Virus record (IMG/VR): IMGVR_UViG_3300025327_000066
Location: 1-42,319 of that record
Direction: 5' to 3' (one strand)
Source of the DNA: a virus
Length of the DNA: 42,319 nucleotides
The notes under the pieces are model-generated. The model saw only the letters and a program-made list of their open reading frames with translations, was not told where the DNA came from and did no database searches. Numbering within the stretch: the stretch's first letter is position 1; every line of letters starts with the position of its first letter. Positions 12,714 to 21,797 of the stretch are shown piece after piece. Both the position numbers and the translations under genes were made by a program.

Positions 12714-13414
12714 TGGCCCTTGAAGGTATGTCCACTCAGCAGGTTATCAACCTGAGTAGGGCTTCCTTTCTCTTGGGGAAAGCTCCTGCCCCTCCTACCC
12801 CTGTTCCTACTCCTACTACAACCTTCGCTCCAGACCCATTCTCTACAACCCAGGCAGGTATTCTATTCGAGTACCAGCAGCAGCAGAACCTACTCGCCCA
12901 GCAGCAGGCTAACGCGCTCGAATTGCAGCGGCGAGAGCAAGTCGCCACAGCAGCGAGAGAAACCCAGAGGCTAGCTAGGGAGCGAGAGACAAACATAGCC
13001 CAGCTTCAGGTAGAACGAGAGACTACCTTTGCTGCCTTGCTCAGAGACGACCCCGTTCGCGCTACTCTCTTTGCTCTAGGCTATGGGCCGGATAAAGATG
13101 TGTTCGATGTACGAGCCCAGAGTCTCGGTATAACCCTAGGAGAACTCCGGGGAGCTAGAGAGCTTGAGGCTACTCAGGAGTCCGCGCTTAGTAAGGTACT
13201 TGGCCGTACTGTGGATATTGGAGTACAGGGTGTTCGTGGCCTAGGCTCTGCGGCACAGGCTGCGCGGGCATTCGTCCAAGGTGGGGTAGATATTCAGACG
13301 CTACTCAAATCTGCTTTTGGTGTAGGGTCTCTGGCTAGGGGAGAACAACCTGGACTTAGCGCGGCTCGTCTACAAGAATTAATCGCCGAGGTCGTGCCAC
13401 AAGGGGTGCTCTAG
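12713..13414 (+). CDS. Hypothetical virion-associated coiled-coil protein (233 aa)
   Basis: The N-terminus is Pro-rich (APAPPTPVPTPTTT), followed by a long Gln/Arg coiled coil (YQQQQNLLAQQQANALELQRREQ and TQRLARERETNIAQLQVER, about 52-105), then a globular C-terminal half with Gly-rich segments (GVQGVRGLGSAAQAARAFVQGG). The composition resembles the preceding 112-aa protein, so the two may work together. The gene abuts the 1480-residue gene with no gap. A role as internal head or ejection protein is plausible; no family match is claimed. Confidence 0.65.
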   Translation: MALEGMSTQQVINLSRASFLLGKAPAPPTPVPTPTTTFAPDPFSTTQAGILFEYQQQQNLLAQQQANALELQRREQVATAARETQRLARERETNIAQLQVERETTFAALLRDDPVRATLFALGYGPDKDVFDVRAQSLGITLGELRGARELEATQESALSKVLGRTVDIGVQGVRGLGSAAQAARAFVQGGVDIQTLLKSAFGVGSLARGEQPGLSAARLQELIAEVVPQGVL

Positions 13415-16400
13415 GTGCGCCCTTATGATGGGACAAGCCCACGTCTCCCAGGTTTCGTAAGCGGTAGGGAGACTCCCGACCAGAAGCTCAGACGCTTACG
13501 AGACTACTCGGAGCGGGTTAACCAACTTCAAGACGAGGAACGTGAGCGGGACACTGCGCGGGAAGTAGCGCGGTTCAAGCAGCTTGAGGCGCGGGCACGG
13601 AGAGTAGCTGCGCCAGTCAACCTAAAGATTATTCAAGATGTTTCTAACCGTCTGCGCCCTGATGAGCCTACCTCTAGGTTACTCAAATACGTCCACGGGA
13701 GTAAGGTCGCAGAAGATGTAGTAACGAAGGGCGCTGCTGGGCTGCCAGAGAACTCACCATTTCACCGGCCAGCTATTAACCCTGAATCTCTCAAAATCCT
13801 GTCTAATGCCGCAGAGGGTTTTGTAAGTGTGGAACGCCGCACACCCGCCTCTCGCGTTCCTGGGGCTCCACCGACTTTAGAATCAATGGAATTTCCCGTA
13901 GAGTTCCCCGAAGCCCTTCATGTAAAGTCTATTGTGGAAAGAACCTACTTCCCTGAGGGTTTTCAGGGACTTCCTCGACAAGGAGGATTGGCGGGGCAGC
14001 TTATTGGAGGAGTCTTTGAACCCCTAGATGTGCCAAGACAGCGCATAAAGAGGACTATCATCGACCCCGCGCTTCCAGATTTCAGAGTTGATGTGCCTCT
14101 TGAAGTTTTGGCTCTTGGAGTTCCTGTACTCGGTCAGGTAGCTCTTGCAGACCTTGCGCTCAAGACAGTGCAGAAAATCTCTGGAGTGGATATACCAGAA
14201 TTAAGTGATATAGTCCCCCTTCCAGATGTGCCTATCACAGATGAGTTGGTAGCCGACCTTCTTAGCTACACAGTAGGTGACCCCCTAAACTATGTTGGGC
14301 TAGGTATTGGTATGAAGGGGCTCGCTCTTATCAAAGCTGCCAAGGCTGGTAGCAAGCCTGCGGCGTTGGAAATAGCCCGTAACCCCAGCTTGCTAGAGAA
14401 AATGGGCAATGGCCTCCGTGCTCAACTAAAAGGACTGGGTAGGCTAGCTTCTCAAGACCTCAGCGGGCGCATAAGCAGGTCTGTAGAGATGTCCCCTACG
14501 GAGCTTCTCACCCGTAAAACTGTAGGTACGAGGCTCATACAATCCGTAGATGGTGTGCCTTCTGAGCTTCTTACACAGGAAAGGCTAATCGAACTAGCGA
14601 GTACCCAGCCCAACCCAGGGAGATTTTTCGATGACCTTATAGAAGAGGCCAGTCTAGAGTTTGGCCCTGAGTCTATAGTCCGTACTCCAGATGGCAAAGT
14701 AGGCATCGTCCGCACTCCAGAGATGGGGACTCCAGATGAGGCTGCCGATGCTCTCACAGACTTTGTCATGGGAAGAGACAGGCGGCTTACCTTTGAGCCT
14801 AGTGAAGCAGGAGGGGGGAGGTTTGGTGGCTTTGAGGCCGGTAAGGGAGGAGAAGCGATTGTTCCACCAAAGGCCCCACGGGAAGTTCCTACCGAGCGTC
14901 TGCCTGTCACTGGAGAAGTATCTACTGCCCGTCCTAAGCGTCCCCGTGTTACTGGACAAGCTGACATCGGGCTCCCTACAGAAGCCAAGCCCTTACCTGA
15001 GCCTAAGCCCGCTCCGACCGTGGAAAGCCTCAAGCGTGAGTTCGACCTCGCGGTAGGTAGAGCCCCCGGAGTGTCCAACCGTGAAGTGCTGGACAATATC
15101 CGGGCTGGAGTCTTCCACGGTGAGCCTATAGACTTCCGTGTGGCTAATCAGCTACTTAATGAGCTAGAAGGGCGCGGTGGCTTTATAGGCAACCGATTTA
15201 ACCCTAGAACACATCAGCTAGCTGCCGCGATTAGACGGGGGTATCGTCAGGAAATTAGTCAAAGTATAGAAAATCTCAACAGCCTTGCAAATCGTGGCCC
15301 GAAGCTAGAACAAGCCCTAAAGGATTTCGGAGACCCTAGGAGCTATGAAACCTATGTTGACGAGTATGTAGATAATGCATTGACTCTTGCTGCTAGAGGA
15401 AGGGGGCCTAGTCCTTCTGTTAAGACTCTTCAAGAAGAGGCAGGTTGGAGGTTCATGCATGACCAGGGAGTACCTGGGTTTGAAGCCGACCTCGCAGACT
15501 TAGAGAAGGGTATTGCCGAGATAGTAGATAACATTCTCCCTCTTAGCCTCAAAGAGTCTCAGTCTGCACAGGAGGCTCTACGTAAACTTCTTTATGGAGC
15601 TAAACTACCCATAGCAGGTGAAATAAAAGCCTTTTCTACGAGCTTCGGCCCCAACAGCAATGAAATAATAAAGGCTGTTGTTTCTGCAAAGACTTCCCTT
15701 TCTCACAAGGTCTGGCAAGAGGTTGTGGATACTCTCAATGTCCCTAGGCTGATTAAGAGTGTCTATGACCATTCTATGCCTCTACGTCAGGCCGTTATTC
15801 CTACAATAGCCCATCCGTTTGAAGCGGCTAAGGCTTTTAGGAAATCCTTGAGAGCCGGACTAGGTGAAGTCGAAGCTAAGGGTGTGCTTAGTGAGGTCTA
15901 TGAGACCAGGCAAGCCACGCGAGAGCTAGTAGTGGAAAGGTGGGGAGAAGAGGCCGGAAAGATATTTGATGAGTCCTTCTTCCAAGCCTCATTGTTCGAG
16001 CTTGTCCCTAATCTTACTACCACAGAAGAAGCCTATTTGGTTCGTCATACTGGAATCGTTGGAGGTCTAATACGCCGTGTACCAGGTGTCGGAGCAAGCG
16101 AACGCCTTGCTGTGACCTATCTTAATGAACTACGGGCAGGTATAGAACAAAGCACTCTACGTGGGTGGGCAGCAAGCCGAAATGAAGTATCTCTAAAAGC
16201 TATACAACAGCTTGGAGAGTTTATCTCTGTAACTACTGGCCGTGGTGTTGTTCCTAAATCAGCACAGGGTATTGCCACAATGCTTAACCCCGTGCTGTGG
16301 AGCACCAGGCTTTTTCTCAGCCGCATCGAGCACTTCACTATGCTTGCAGACCCTAGGACGGCCTTCATAGTACGACGACAAATAGCCCGTGATATGGGCC

Positions 16401-17857
16401 TCAGTTTTGGTGCAATAGCTTCTACGGTTGCCCTAGCTTCAGAGATTCCAGGGGTAGAAGTCCGTCTTGACCCCCTCAAGGCTGAGTTTGGAACAATCAA
16501 AATAGGTGACACCCGCCTTGACCCGTGGGGGGGATTTAAGCAATACGGAGTGCTAGCTGCCAGGCTAGTATCGGATATAGCTAATGGAAACTTGGAAGGA
16601 GCTAAAGACCATCTCTGGTATTTTGCCCGAAGTAAGTTTTCTCCTGTTCCTGGTAAGTTGGCCGATATTTATGAAGGTGAAACCTTTGTGGGGGAACCTG
16701 TCCCAACCGATGTATTAGGCAATATCAGAGATTTCTTCACCCCCCTAGTCGCTAATGACCTACTAGAAGGATTCAACAATGCCGGAGGTGGGATGAAGGG
16801 TATCATCCGCATGGTTGAGATTTCTCCTGCTTTCCTCGGAGTGGGAGCCAATACCTATATTAACTTCAATGATGAATTCAAGCGCCAGTTCGGACACGAC
16901 TATGACTCCAACAATCCAGCGGATGTAACTAAGGTAGAAGAAGCAAGAAAGAAAGATGACCCAGAGAGTAAGAGGCTTGCTGGAGCTAAGAGGCAGTCAG
17001 ATGACTCTCTACGTTCCAGAGAAGAGATTGGGGCAGAGGAAGCCAGGCTTCTCACTCCCCTTGCAGAGCGCATCTTAGCAGGTGACCCTACAGCTATCCA
17101 GGCTTGGAGGAATAACAAGAGCACATTTTTTGAATGGAAGCGGGGCCTACAGCAAGGTATCTTTGATGATTTTGAAATCGACGAGGACTCTGAGATTGGT
17201 AAGGCAGTAGAAGTCTATTATAACATAGATATTAATGAGTACCTTGACCCTACTGATAACTTTAATGTTGATTGGGATGCCGTAGAAAAGGCAAAAGAGG
17301 CCCAGCTAAAGAAGATTGACAAGTTGGCCCCAGGCGCGGCAGAGGCTATCAAGCAGCGTGATAAGTTTGTTAATCCCGACCTCAATGCTGTGGATGCTAG
17401 AGTTAAGGATGCAGGGGAGAAATACGACACATGGCAGGACATCGCGCCTTATCAGTATGGTGTGACCAAGGCTCAACTCAGGGCCGTAGAGGAACAGGTT
17501 GATGCAACTAAACTAGCTTGGTTCCAAGAAACAGGAGAACTATACACCAAGTCTGAAATCCTAGCTGCGCTCTACGACGCAACCCCAGAAGAAGGCAACT
17601 GGGAGCCTATATACATCGCGCTGCTGCGCTCCATCGATGTTCTCAGTCCTATGGCTGATAGCGACGAGGGCTATCAGTTCGTCCGCCAGAACCTAGCGCA
17701 ATCCTATGGCACCACACTAGAGGACAATCGCAGCCTGAGTATGCTATTCTGGTATCCTAGTATATGGAGGAGTCTCACTATGGAGCAGATTAGTGAACTT
17801 CTAGTGGCCTTCCCAGATATAAGAGACCTCATTCCTGACGATATGCTGGCAGAATAG
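13415..17857 (+). CDS. Giant putative internal virion/ejection protein (1480 aa)
   Basis: The largest gene in the window, starting at GTG 13415 with AAGGGG upstream and no in-frame ATG nearby. I do not recognise a domain with confidence. The first 130 residues are helical and charged; residues 220-320 include hydrophobic stretches (LEVLALGVPVLGQVALADLAL); residues 480-545 are a Pro/Arg/Glu linker; residues about 600-1050 are helical; a membrane-like segment lies near 990-1010 (LSFGAIASTVALASEIPGV); the last 350 are acidic and helical. Location between portal-linked small genes and the scaffold, and the membrane-active look, suggest a protein injected into the cell. A polyvalent effector is the alternative. 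Confidence 0.6.
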   Translation: MRPYDGTSPRLPGFVSGRETPDQKLRRLRDYSERVNQLQDEERERDTAREVARFKQLEARARRVAAPVNLKIIQDVSNRLRPDEPTSRLLKYVHGSKVAEDVVTKGAAGLPENSPFHRPAINPESLKILSNAAEGFVSVERRTPASRVPGAPPTLESMEFPVEFPEALHVKSIVERTYFPEGFQGLPRQGGLAGQLIGGVFEPLDVPRQRIKRTIIDPALPDFRVDVPLEVLALGVPVLGQVALADLALKTVQKISGVDIPELSDIVPLPDVPITDELVADLLSYTVGDPLNYVGLGIGMKGLALIKAAKAGSKPAALEIARNPSLLEKMGNGLRAQLKGLGRLASQDLSGRISRSVEMSPTELLTRKTVGTRLIQSVDGVPSELLTQERLIELASTQPNPGRFFDDLIEEASLEFGPESIVRTPDGKVGIVRTPEMGTPDEAADALTDFVMGRDRRLTFEPSEAGGGRFGGFEAGKGGEAIVPPKAPREVPTERLPVTGEVSTARPKRPRVTGQADIGLPTEAKPLPEPKPAPTVESLKREFDLAVGRAPGVSNREVLDNIRAGVFHGEPIDFRVANQLLNELEGRGGFIGNRFNPRTHQLAAAIRRGYRQEISQSIENLNSLANRGPKLEQALKDFGDPRSYETYVDEYVDNALTLAARGRGPSPSVKTLQEEAGWRFMHDQGVPGFEADLADLEKGIAEIVDNILPLSLKESQSAQEALRKLLYGAKLPIAGEIKAFSTSFGPNSNEIIKAVVSAKTSLSHKVWQEVVDTLNVPRLIKSVYDHSMPLRQAVIPTIAHPFEAAKAFRKSLRAGLGEVEAKGVLSEVYETRQATRELVVERWGEEAGKIFDESFFQASLFELVPNLTTTEEAYLVRHTGIVGGLIRRVPGVGASERLAVTYLNELRAGIEQSTLRGWAASRNEVSLKAIQQLGEFISVTTGRGVVPKSAQGIATMLNPVLWSTRLFLSRIEHFTMLADPRTAFIVRRQIARDMGLSFGAIASTVALASEIPGVEVRLDPLKAEFGTIKIGDTRLDPWGGFKQYGVLAARLVSDIANGNLEGAKDHLWYFARSKFSPVPGKLADIYEGETFVGEPVPTDVLGNIRDFFTPLVANDLLEGFNNAGGGMKGIIRMVEISPAFLGVGANTYINFNDEFKRQFGHDYDSNNPADVTKVEEARKKDDPESKRLAGAKRQSDDSLRSREEIGAEEARLLTPLAERILAGDPTAIQAWRNNKSTFFEWKRGLQQGIFDDFEIDEDSEIGKAVEVYYNIDINEYLDPTDNFNVDWDAVEKAKEAQLKKIDKLAPGAAEAIKQRDKFVNPDLNAVDARVKDAGEKYDTWQDIAPYQYGVTKAQLRAVEEQVDATKLAWFQETGELYTKSEILAALYDATPEEGNWEPIYIALLRSIDVLSPMADSDEGYQFVRQNLAQSYGTTLEDNRSLSMLFWYPSIWRSLTMEQISELLVAFPDIRDLIPDDMLAE

Positions 17858-17887
17858 TTGACAATCTCGAAGCTATACTAATAAAAT
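17858..17887 (+). promoter_or_regulatory. Rightward promoter for the capsid genes
   Basis: TTGACA (17858-17863) and TAAAAT (17882-17887) with an 18-bp spacer, in the 98-base gap after the giant gene. It would give extra transcripts for scaffold and capsid, needed in large amounts. Confidence 0.55.
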
Positions 17888-17955
17888 AGTAATGACAGTA
17901 CATACTCTTCTTAGCCCTTCTGGAGTAATTCAGGAGGAAATGTGAAAGGACTGAA

Positions 17956-18645
17956 ATGACTGACAAAGACACGACTGATGCTGAGGAAAAAGCAAGTGAG
18001 GAAGTACCAGCTTTCTCGCCTGACGCTCTTAGCCCAGAGGCCAAGGAATATATAAGGAGAACAGTTCAGTCTGAATCCGACCGCAAGGCCGCTCTTCAGA
18101 CCCAAGCTGAACTCCGAAAGTTTCAGGCCGCTCAGGCTGACGCGATGCGGAAAAACTCAGAACAGGCCGACCAAACAGAATTAACAAGACTGGCAACAGA
18201 GCAGAACTACGAAGAGATAGGTAGAAGGGTGGCAGGTCGTTTGTCTACTCAAGGGATTAAAGAAGCTGCGGTACTAGAGACTGCCGAGATAATCGAGCGG
18301 CAGCTAGTTGAGCAGTTCTCTAAGACACTTGGGGCAGAGGCGGTAGAAGAAATCCGCGCTCAGGTAGCCTCCACTGGTGGGGCTCACGCTGAGTTCGCTG
18401 TGGCTCTAGCCGCCGCTACTGCTGGCAAGACACGGGCTGAGGAAATTCAGGCCGAAATCAAGGCCGCGCTTATAGAAGCAGGAGTAGTAAAACGCGAAGA
18501 GACCGCAGGAGCTAGTGTGGCCGCTAAAGGCGGGACTGGAGCAAAGACCTCTACCTTTGAAGAGATAGAAACCGCCTATGGGCGCGGAGAAGTCTCCGAA
18601 GAGACCTACTTAGCTGCTAAGGCTGCCAGAAAAACTGGAGTTTAG
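17956..18645 (+). CDS. Scaffolding-like protein
   Basis: A 229-residue, very acidic, Ala/Glu-rich helical protein directly upstream of the major capsid gene, the usual place and composition of a phage scaffold. Residues 40-75 (ESDRKAALQTQAELRKFQAAQADAMRKN) and 80-180 are predicted coiled coil; the C-terminus is short and mixed (FEEIETAYGRGEVSEETYLAAKAARKTGV) and ends in the basic tail expected to bind the coat. AAAGGA lies six bases before the ATG, and AGGAGG about 20 bases before. No protease motif is seen. Confidence 0.75.
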   Translation: MTDKDTTDAEEKASEEVPAFSPDALSPEAKEYIRRTVQSESDRKAALQTQAELRKFQAAQADAMRKNSEQADQTELTRLATEQNYEEIGRRVAGRLSTQGIKEAAVLETAEIIERQLVEQFSKTLGAEAVEEIRAQVASTGGAHAEFAVALAAATAGKTRAEEIQAEIKAALIEAGVVKREETAGASVAAKGGTGAKTSTFEEIETAYGRGEVSEETYLAAKAARKTGV

Positions 18646-18668
18646 TACCTCCAGAGTGAGGTAGCAAA

Positions 18669-19559
18669 ATGTCAATTCAAACAGCAACAACTGGGCAGCT
18701 TGAAAACGCCCAGAGAATCCTCATCGCCAATACTCTATATGCTGAGGAGCACATGAGGCCCACCACGCATTTGCTTGCTCAGTTTACACTTGCTCAGGGC
18801 GAAAAAACCATGACCGTACCCAAGGTCGCTCGGATGACAGGCGTTCGCCTTGCCGATGGCGTTGACCTCGTGAACTCCGAGGACATCGGTATGACCACGA
18901 CTGATATTTCTCCCGTCGAGGCTGGCCTGAAGGTGATTATCACTGACAAGTTGGCCCGCCAGGAGAATGAGTCCGTGTTCGGTATGGTTGGACAGCAAAT
19001 GGGGCAGGCTATGGGCCGATTGATGGAGCGAGATGCAATCGCTCTATTTACCGGACTCAATGGTGGCACCGCCCTTGGCGCGACAACCGAGCCTTTCAAC
19101 ATTACAAACCTCAGTGGTTGTATCGCCGTCGCCCGCGCCAACAGGTATGGGTCTAAACTCGTCATTGTCCACCACCCCAATGCGATTTATGATGTAGTGG
19201 CTGCCGCCTTGGTTGCCGCTGCTCCTTCTTGGTCGGGTGGGCCTGTTGGTGGGTTTAGTGAAGCCCTCCTCAAGGACTTCTTCAGCTTCAGTATTAGTGG
19301 TGTACCTGTATTCCAGACTGGAGAGATTGATGCTGGTGCAGGCGGCGTGGCAGGTGATGGTATCGGAGCCATCTTTGACCCAACCGCCGCGCTTGGTATG
19401 CTGACCTCTAAGGGACTCAGCACAGCACAGCAAAGAGATGAGTCCCTGCGGGCTACCGAGCAGATTGTCGTCGCGGACTACCAAGCCTTCGAGCTTGATG
19501 ACGCCCGTGGCGCACCGCTGCTTTACGATATCACGGCTGTCAGCACAACCGCTGGATAA
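18669..19559 (+). CDS. Major capsid protein (HK97 fold)
   Basis: A 296-residue protein that would form the icosahedral shell. It has the pattern of short HK97-type coats: an N-terminal helix, a long EGEKT-like strand (LAQGEKTMTVPKVARMTGVRLADG), the segment MTTTDISPVEAGLKVIITDKLARQENESVFGMVGQQMGQAMGRLMERDAIALFTGLN typical of the spine-helix region, then strands including LVIVHHPNAIYDVVAAAL and the C-terminal ADYQAFELDDARGAPLLYDIT. It follows the scaffold-like gene by 23 bases with GAGG upstream. A structured element follows its stop. Confidence 0.9.
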   Translation: MSIQTATTGQLENAQRILIANTLYAEEHMRPTTHLLAQFTLAQGEKTMTVPKVARMTGVRLADGVDLVNSEDIGMTTTDISPVEAGLKVIITDKLARQENESVFGMVGQQMGQAMGRLMERDAIALFTGLNGGTALGATTEPFNITNLSGCIAVARANRYGSKLVIVHHPNAIYDVVAAALVAAAPSWSGGPVGGFSEALLKDFFSFSISGVPVFQTGEIDAGAGGVAGDGIGAIFDPTAALGMLTSKGLSTAQQRDESLRATEQIVVADYQAFELDDARGAPLLYDITAVSTTAG

Positions 19560-19573
19560 GCCTTAGCCTGATA

Positions 19574-19623
19574 GGGCTGGTCTGGCTTCGGAGAGCCAGA
19601 GGGTACAGGAGTCGGGCCAGCCC
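19574..19623 (+). other. Nested hairpin downstream of the capsid gene
   Basis: GGGCTGG (19574-19580) pairs with CCAGCCC (19617-19623), enclosing TCTGGCT (19581-19587) paired with AGCCAGA (19594-19600). No T-run follows, so full termination is unlikely. It may stabilise the capsid message from the 3' side or reduce read-through to downstream genes. The architecture (7-bp closing stem plus inner hairpin) echoes the element at 10000-10066. Confidence 0.6.
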
Positions 19624-19644
19624 TGCCAGAGAAAGACATAGGTT

Positions 19645-20169
19645 ATGGGAATAGACATTACGGACTACGAGCGAAGACAGTTAGAGGGTCAATCATATCT
19701 TATACGCCCTCTGCTTGGTGCAAATGGAGTCCAGAGGTCTACTTACCATGACCCCATAACAGGCCAAGAGTTTGAGAACCTGCCGATTGACCCCCGAAGC
19801 TATCAAGGTTACACAGTAGGTAGTGGTTGGAGGCTAGGCCCCGCGCCTGAAGAACTTAAAGCGAAGTGGGCAGCGGGAGAAGCAGAGCGCACGGCGGCAT
19901 GGAAACAAAAGTTAGCTACTCATAAAGTAGTTACCCCGTCCCTGCCTTCCAACGTTCCAGGCTTCGCTGAGGCCGTCGCAGAGGCAGTCGCGCAGGTTCT
20001 CAAGACTCTTGGTATAGAGACTCCACCTGAAGTTCCGGTGGTGGAGGAAGTAGTAGAGGAACTGATGCCGTCCAACATCACCAATATGGACGAGTGGCTG
20101 AGCACTTTCTCAGATAAGACGGGCCTAACCAGCCTGTCGAAAACAGGGCTTCAACTGAACGTCCCCTGA
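19645..20169 (+). CDS. Hypothetical head-associated protein (174 aa)
   Basis: The N-terminal 80 residues look folded (DYERRQLEGQSYLIRPLLGANG, then PITGQEFENLPIDPRSYQGYTVGSGWRLGPAP), followed by a helix (ELKAKWAAGEAERTAAWKQKL), an Ala-rich helix (FAEAVAEAVAQVLKTLG) and an acidic Pro/Val/Glu linker (PPEVPVVEEVVEELMP). Its place just after the capsid gene suggests a decoration, head-tail connector or assembly role. The ribosome-binding site is weak, so expression may be lower than that of the coat. No family is recognised. Confidence 0.6.
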   Translation: MGIDITDYERRQLEGQSYLIRPLLGANGVQRSTYHDPITGQEFENLPIDPRSYQGYTVGSGWRLGPAPEELKAKWAAGEAERTAAWKQKLATHKVVTPSLPSNVPGFAEAVAEAVAQVLKTLGIETPPEVPVVEEVVEELMPSNITNMDEWLSTFSDKTGLTSLSKTGLQLNVP

Positions 20170-20185
20170 AGAAAGGTATAGAATA

Positions 20186-20917
20186 ATGAGTTTTCCTAGT
20201 TTCACTCGATTGTCTGAGGAGCAGATTTTTAGTACCTATACTACAGAGAGAGTCCCAGTCGGTGTGGCTGGTATGACTGAGGATGGTAGAGTATTCCGCT
20301 TCTGTGAAAATGGTGGTGTAGCTCAACTTGTGGCTAGGTTCTATCAGAGCGAAGTTCCGTCTGCTAACGGGCTGAATGAAGTTGTCGCTACTATGGCAGC
20401 GGGTGCTACCGTTATTACGGGAGTTGGTGCAACCACAGCAGACATTGCTATTGATGCTCTAAAAGAAGGCTATGTCTTTTCCCTGACGGCGGCTGATACC
20501 AACCCAGCGTATCGAATTAAGAGTAACACACTTCTTGATGCGGGCGCAGCCACCGGAACCATTACGCTCTACAGTCCACTTCAGGCGGCTATTGCCGCAG
20601 CCTCTACCATCTCTTACTTTAAGAATCCCTACAGAGATGTGGTTGTCGCCGTAGCTACTACACCAGATGCGTTTGTCTGTGGTGTGGCTGTCCAAGCTAT
20701 TGCGCTTGACGAATTCGGTTGGCTTCAGACCCGTGGCCCTGCTCGTGTTCTAGCAGGCGGTACTACCTATGTCATTGGAGACCCCGTTGGGCCTGGTGGT
20801 GTAGCTGGTTCCGCGATTCCCATTGCGGCCACCGAGCTTACCGTGCCTCTCTACGGCCACGTTATAGTTGCTGCAACCAACGCAGAGATGGGCATGATAT
20901 TCGTCCAGATAGACTAG
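20186..20917 (+). CDS. Probable capsid decoration or tail-surface protein (243 aa)
   Basis: A beta-rich, Gly/Ala/Thr/Val-rich protein with few charges, typical of capsid decoration or surface proteins. Segments ATVITGVGATTADIAIDALKEGYVFSL and LTVPLYGHVIVAATNAEMGMIFVQID look like beta sandwich strands, and residues 175-225 resemble the fold of decoration proteins that repeat VLAGGTTYVIGDPVGPGGVAG. GAAAGGT precedes the ATG. No specific family name is claimed; the C-terminal pattern is the best clue. Confidence 0.6.
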   Translation: MSFPSFTRLSEEQIFSTYTTERVPVGVAGMTEDGRVFRFCENGGVAQLVARFYQSEVPSANGLNEVVATMAAGATVITGVGATTADIAIDALKEGYVFSLTAADTNPAYRIKSNTLLDAGAATGTITLYSPLQAAIAAASTISYFKNPYRDVVVAVATTPDAFVCGVAVQAIALDEFGWLQTRGPARVLAGGTTYVIGDPVGPGGVAGSAIPIAATELTVPLYGHVIVAATNAEMGMIFVQID

Positions 20918-20959
20918 AGGTTAAAACACCTTTAGCTTAATAACAAAATAGTAGCCTTT

Positions 20960-20981
20960 GGGGGTGGGTGGTTAAACCCCC
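20960..20981 (+). other. Short GC hairpin in a late intergenic gap
   Basis: GGGGGT (20960-20965) pairs with ACCCCC (20976-20981) across a 10-base loop, in the 94-base gap between the 243-aa and 104-aa genes. No U-tract follows. It may be an mRNA processing or stability element. Confidence 0.45.
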
Positions 20982-21011
20982 TGTGTAATAGCGAGAGGAG
21001 AGCGAAAGCAC

Positions 21012-21326
21012 ATGAGTAAGTTTGTCACGTATGAAACGATGGCGGGCACCGGAGCAGCCCAATCCCTCGGTGCCACCATATTAACCTCTTCCACTGGCTT
21101 CGACGTAAGGATAGTTCGTATCTATGTTGAGACCGCCCCTATCAGGTTTACCCTTAATGGTACTGCGCCTGTGGCTGCTACTACCGGCGAGGTAGCTCAA
21201 GTAGGGGATGTACTACTGCTCTTCGGGGCTGAGTGCCGTACCTTCCAATTTATCAATGAGACAGGTACTGCGTCTTCGCTCAAGATGCATGGTGGACTCT
21301 GGCAGGCCAAGGAGGATTTTAGATAA
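21012..21326 (+). CDS. Small beta-rich virion protein (104 aa)
   Basis: A compact protein of alternating strands (FVTYETMAGTGAAQSLGATIL, FDVRIVRIYVETAPIRFTLNG, VGDVLLLFGAECRTFQFINETG) ending in LKMHGGLWQAKEDFR. The pattern is like that of small beta-sandwich decoration or connector proteins. GAGAGGAG lies 11 bases before the ATG. It shares one base with the following gene (TAATG), and both products have a similar strand pattern, suggesting duplicated or cooperating surface proteins. No family is named. Confidence 0.65.
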   Translation: MSKFVTYETMAGTGAAQSLGATILTSSTGFDVRIVRIYVETAPIRFTLNGTAPVAATTGEVAQVGDVLLLFGAECRTFQFINETGTASSLKMHGGLWQAKEDFR

Positions 21327-21775
21327 TGATAAAGATAGTTGGGCCGGATTCTCTCCGTTTTGTTAGTAAGAGTATAACCTTTACTGGTGCGGCCAACCTC
21401 GGTGCGGTAGGAAACGTCCCGTTGTTTACTACTACAGGCGAGGTGTGGCTGGTTACTATTACCCCATTCATTGTCCTGACTCTAAACCCAGCTATAGCGG
21501 GAGCAACAATTACCCTTGGCGTTACAAACGCTACAACCTTGTTCACGGGAGCCGCTACCACTGCTGCCAACTTGGTGACAGGAGAGTTCTGGACTGAGAC
21601 TACAGGAGGTGGTGTAGCTAATGCTGGTATAGCACTTCCGGCGACTCTCAAGGATATAGTTATTAGTTCCAACATAGTAGGAACAGTAGCTACTCAAGCT
21701 ATTGATGGTGGTACGTTGCGAGTAGATATTTACTACCGTCCGCTGTCGAGCGATGGTCTACTTAGTGCTGAATAG
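21326..21775 (+). CDS. Small beta-rich virion protein (149 aa)
   Basis: Predicted beta sandwich (LRFVSKSITFTGAANLGAVGNVPLFTTTGEVWLVTITPFIVLTLNP, ATITLGVTNATTLF) ending in a domain with TQAIDGGTLRVDIYYRPLS, a pattern seen in phage surface and baseplate-like domains. AAGGAGG lies in the end of the preceding gene. It sits directly before the collagen-like fibre gene and may attach it. No family is named. Confidence 0.65.
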   Translation: MIKIVGPDSLRFVSKSITFTGAANLGAVGNVPLFTTTGEVWLVTITPFIVLTLNPAIAGATITLGVTNATTLFTGAATTAANLVTGEFWTETTGGGVANAGIALPATLKDIVISSNIVGTVATQAIDGGTLRVDIYYRPLSSDGLLSAE

Positions 21776-21797
21776 TTGAGGCTAAAGGAATAAGATA

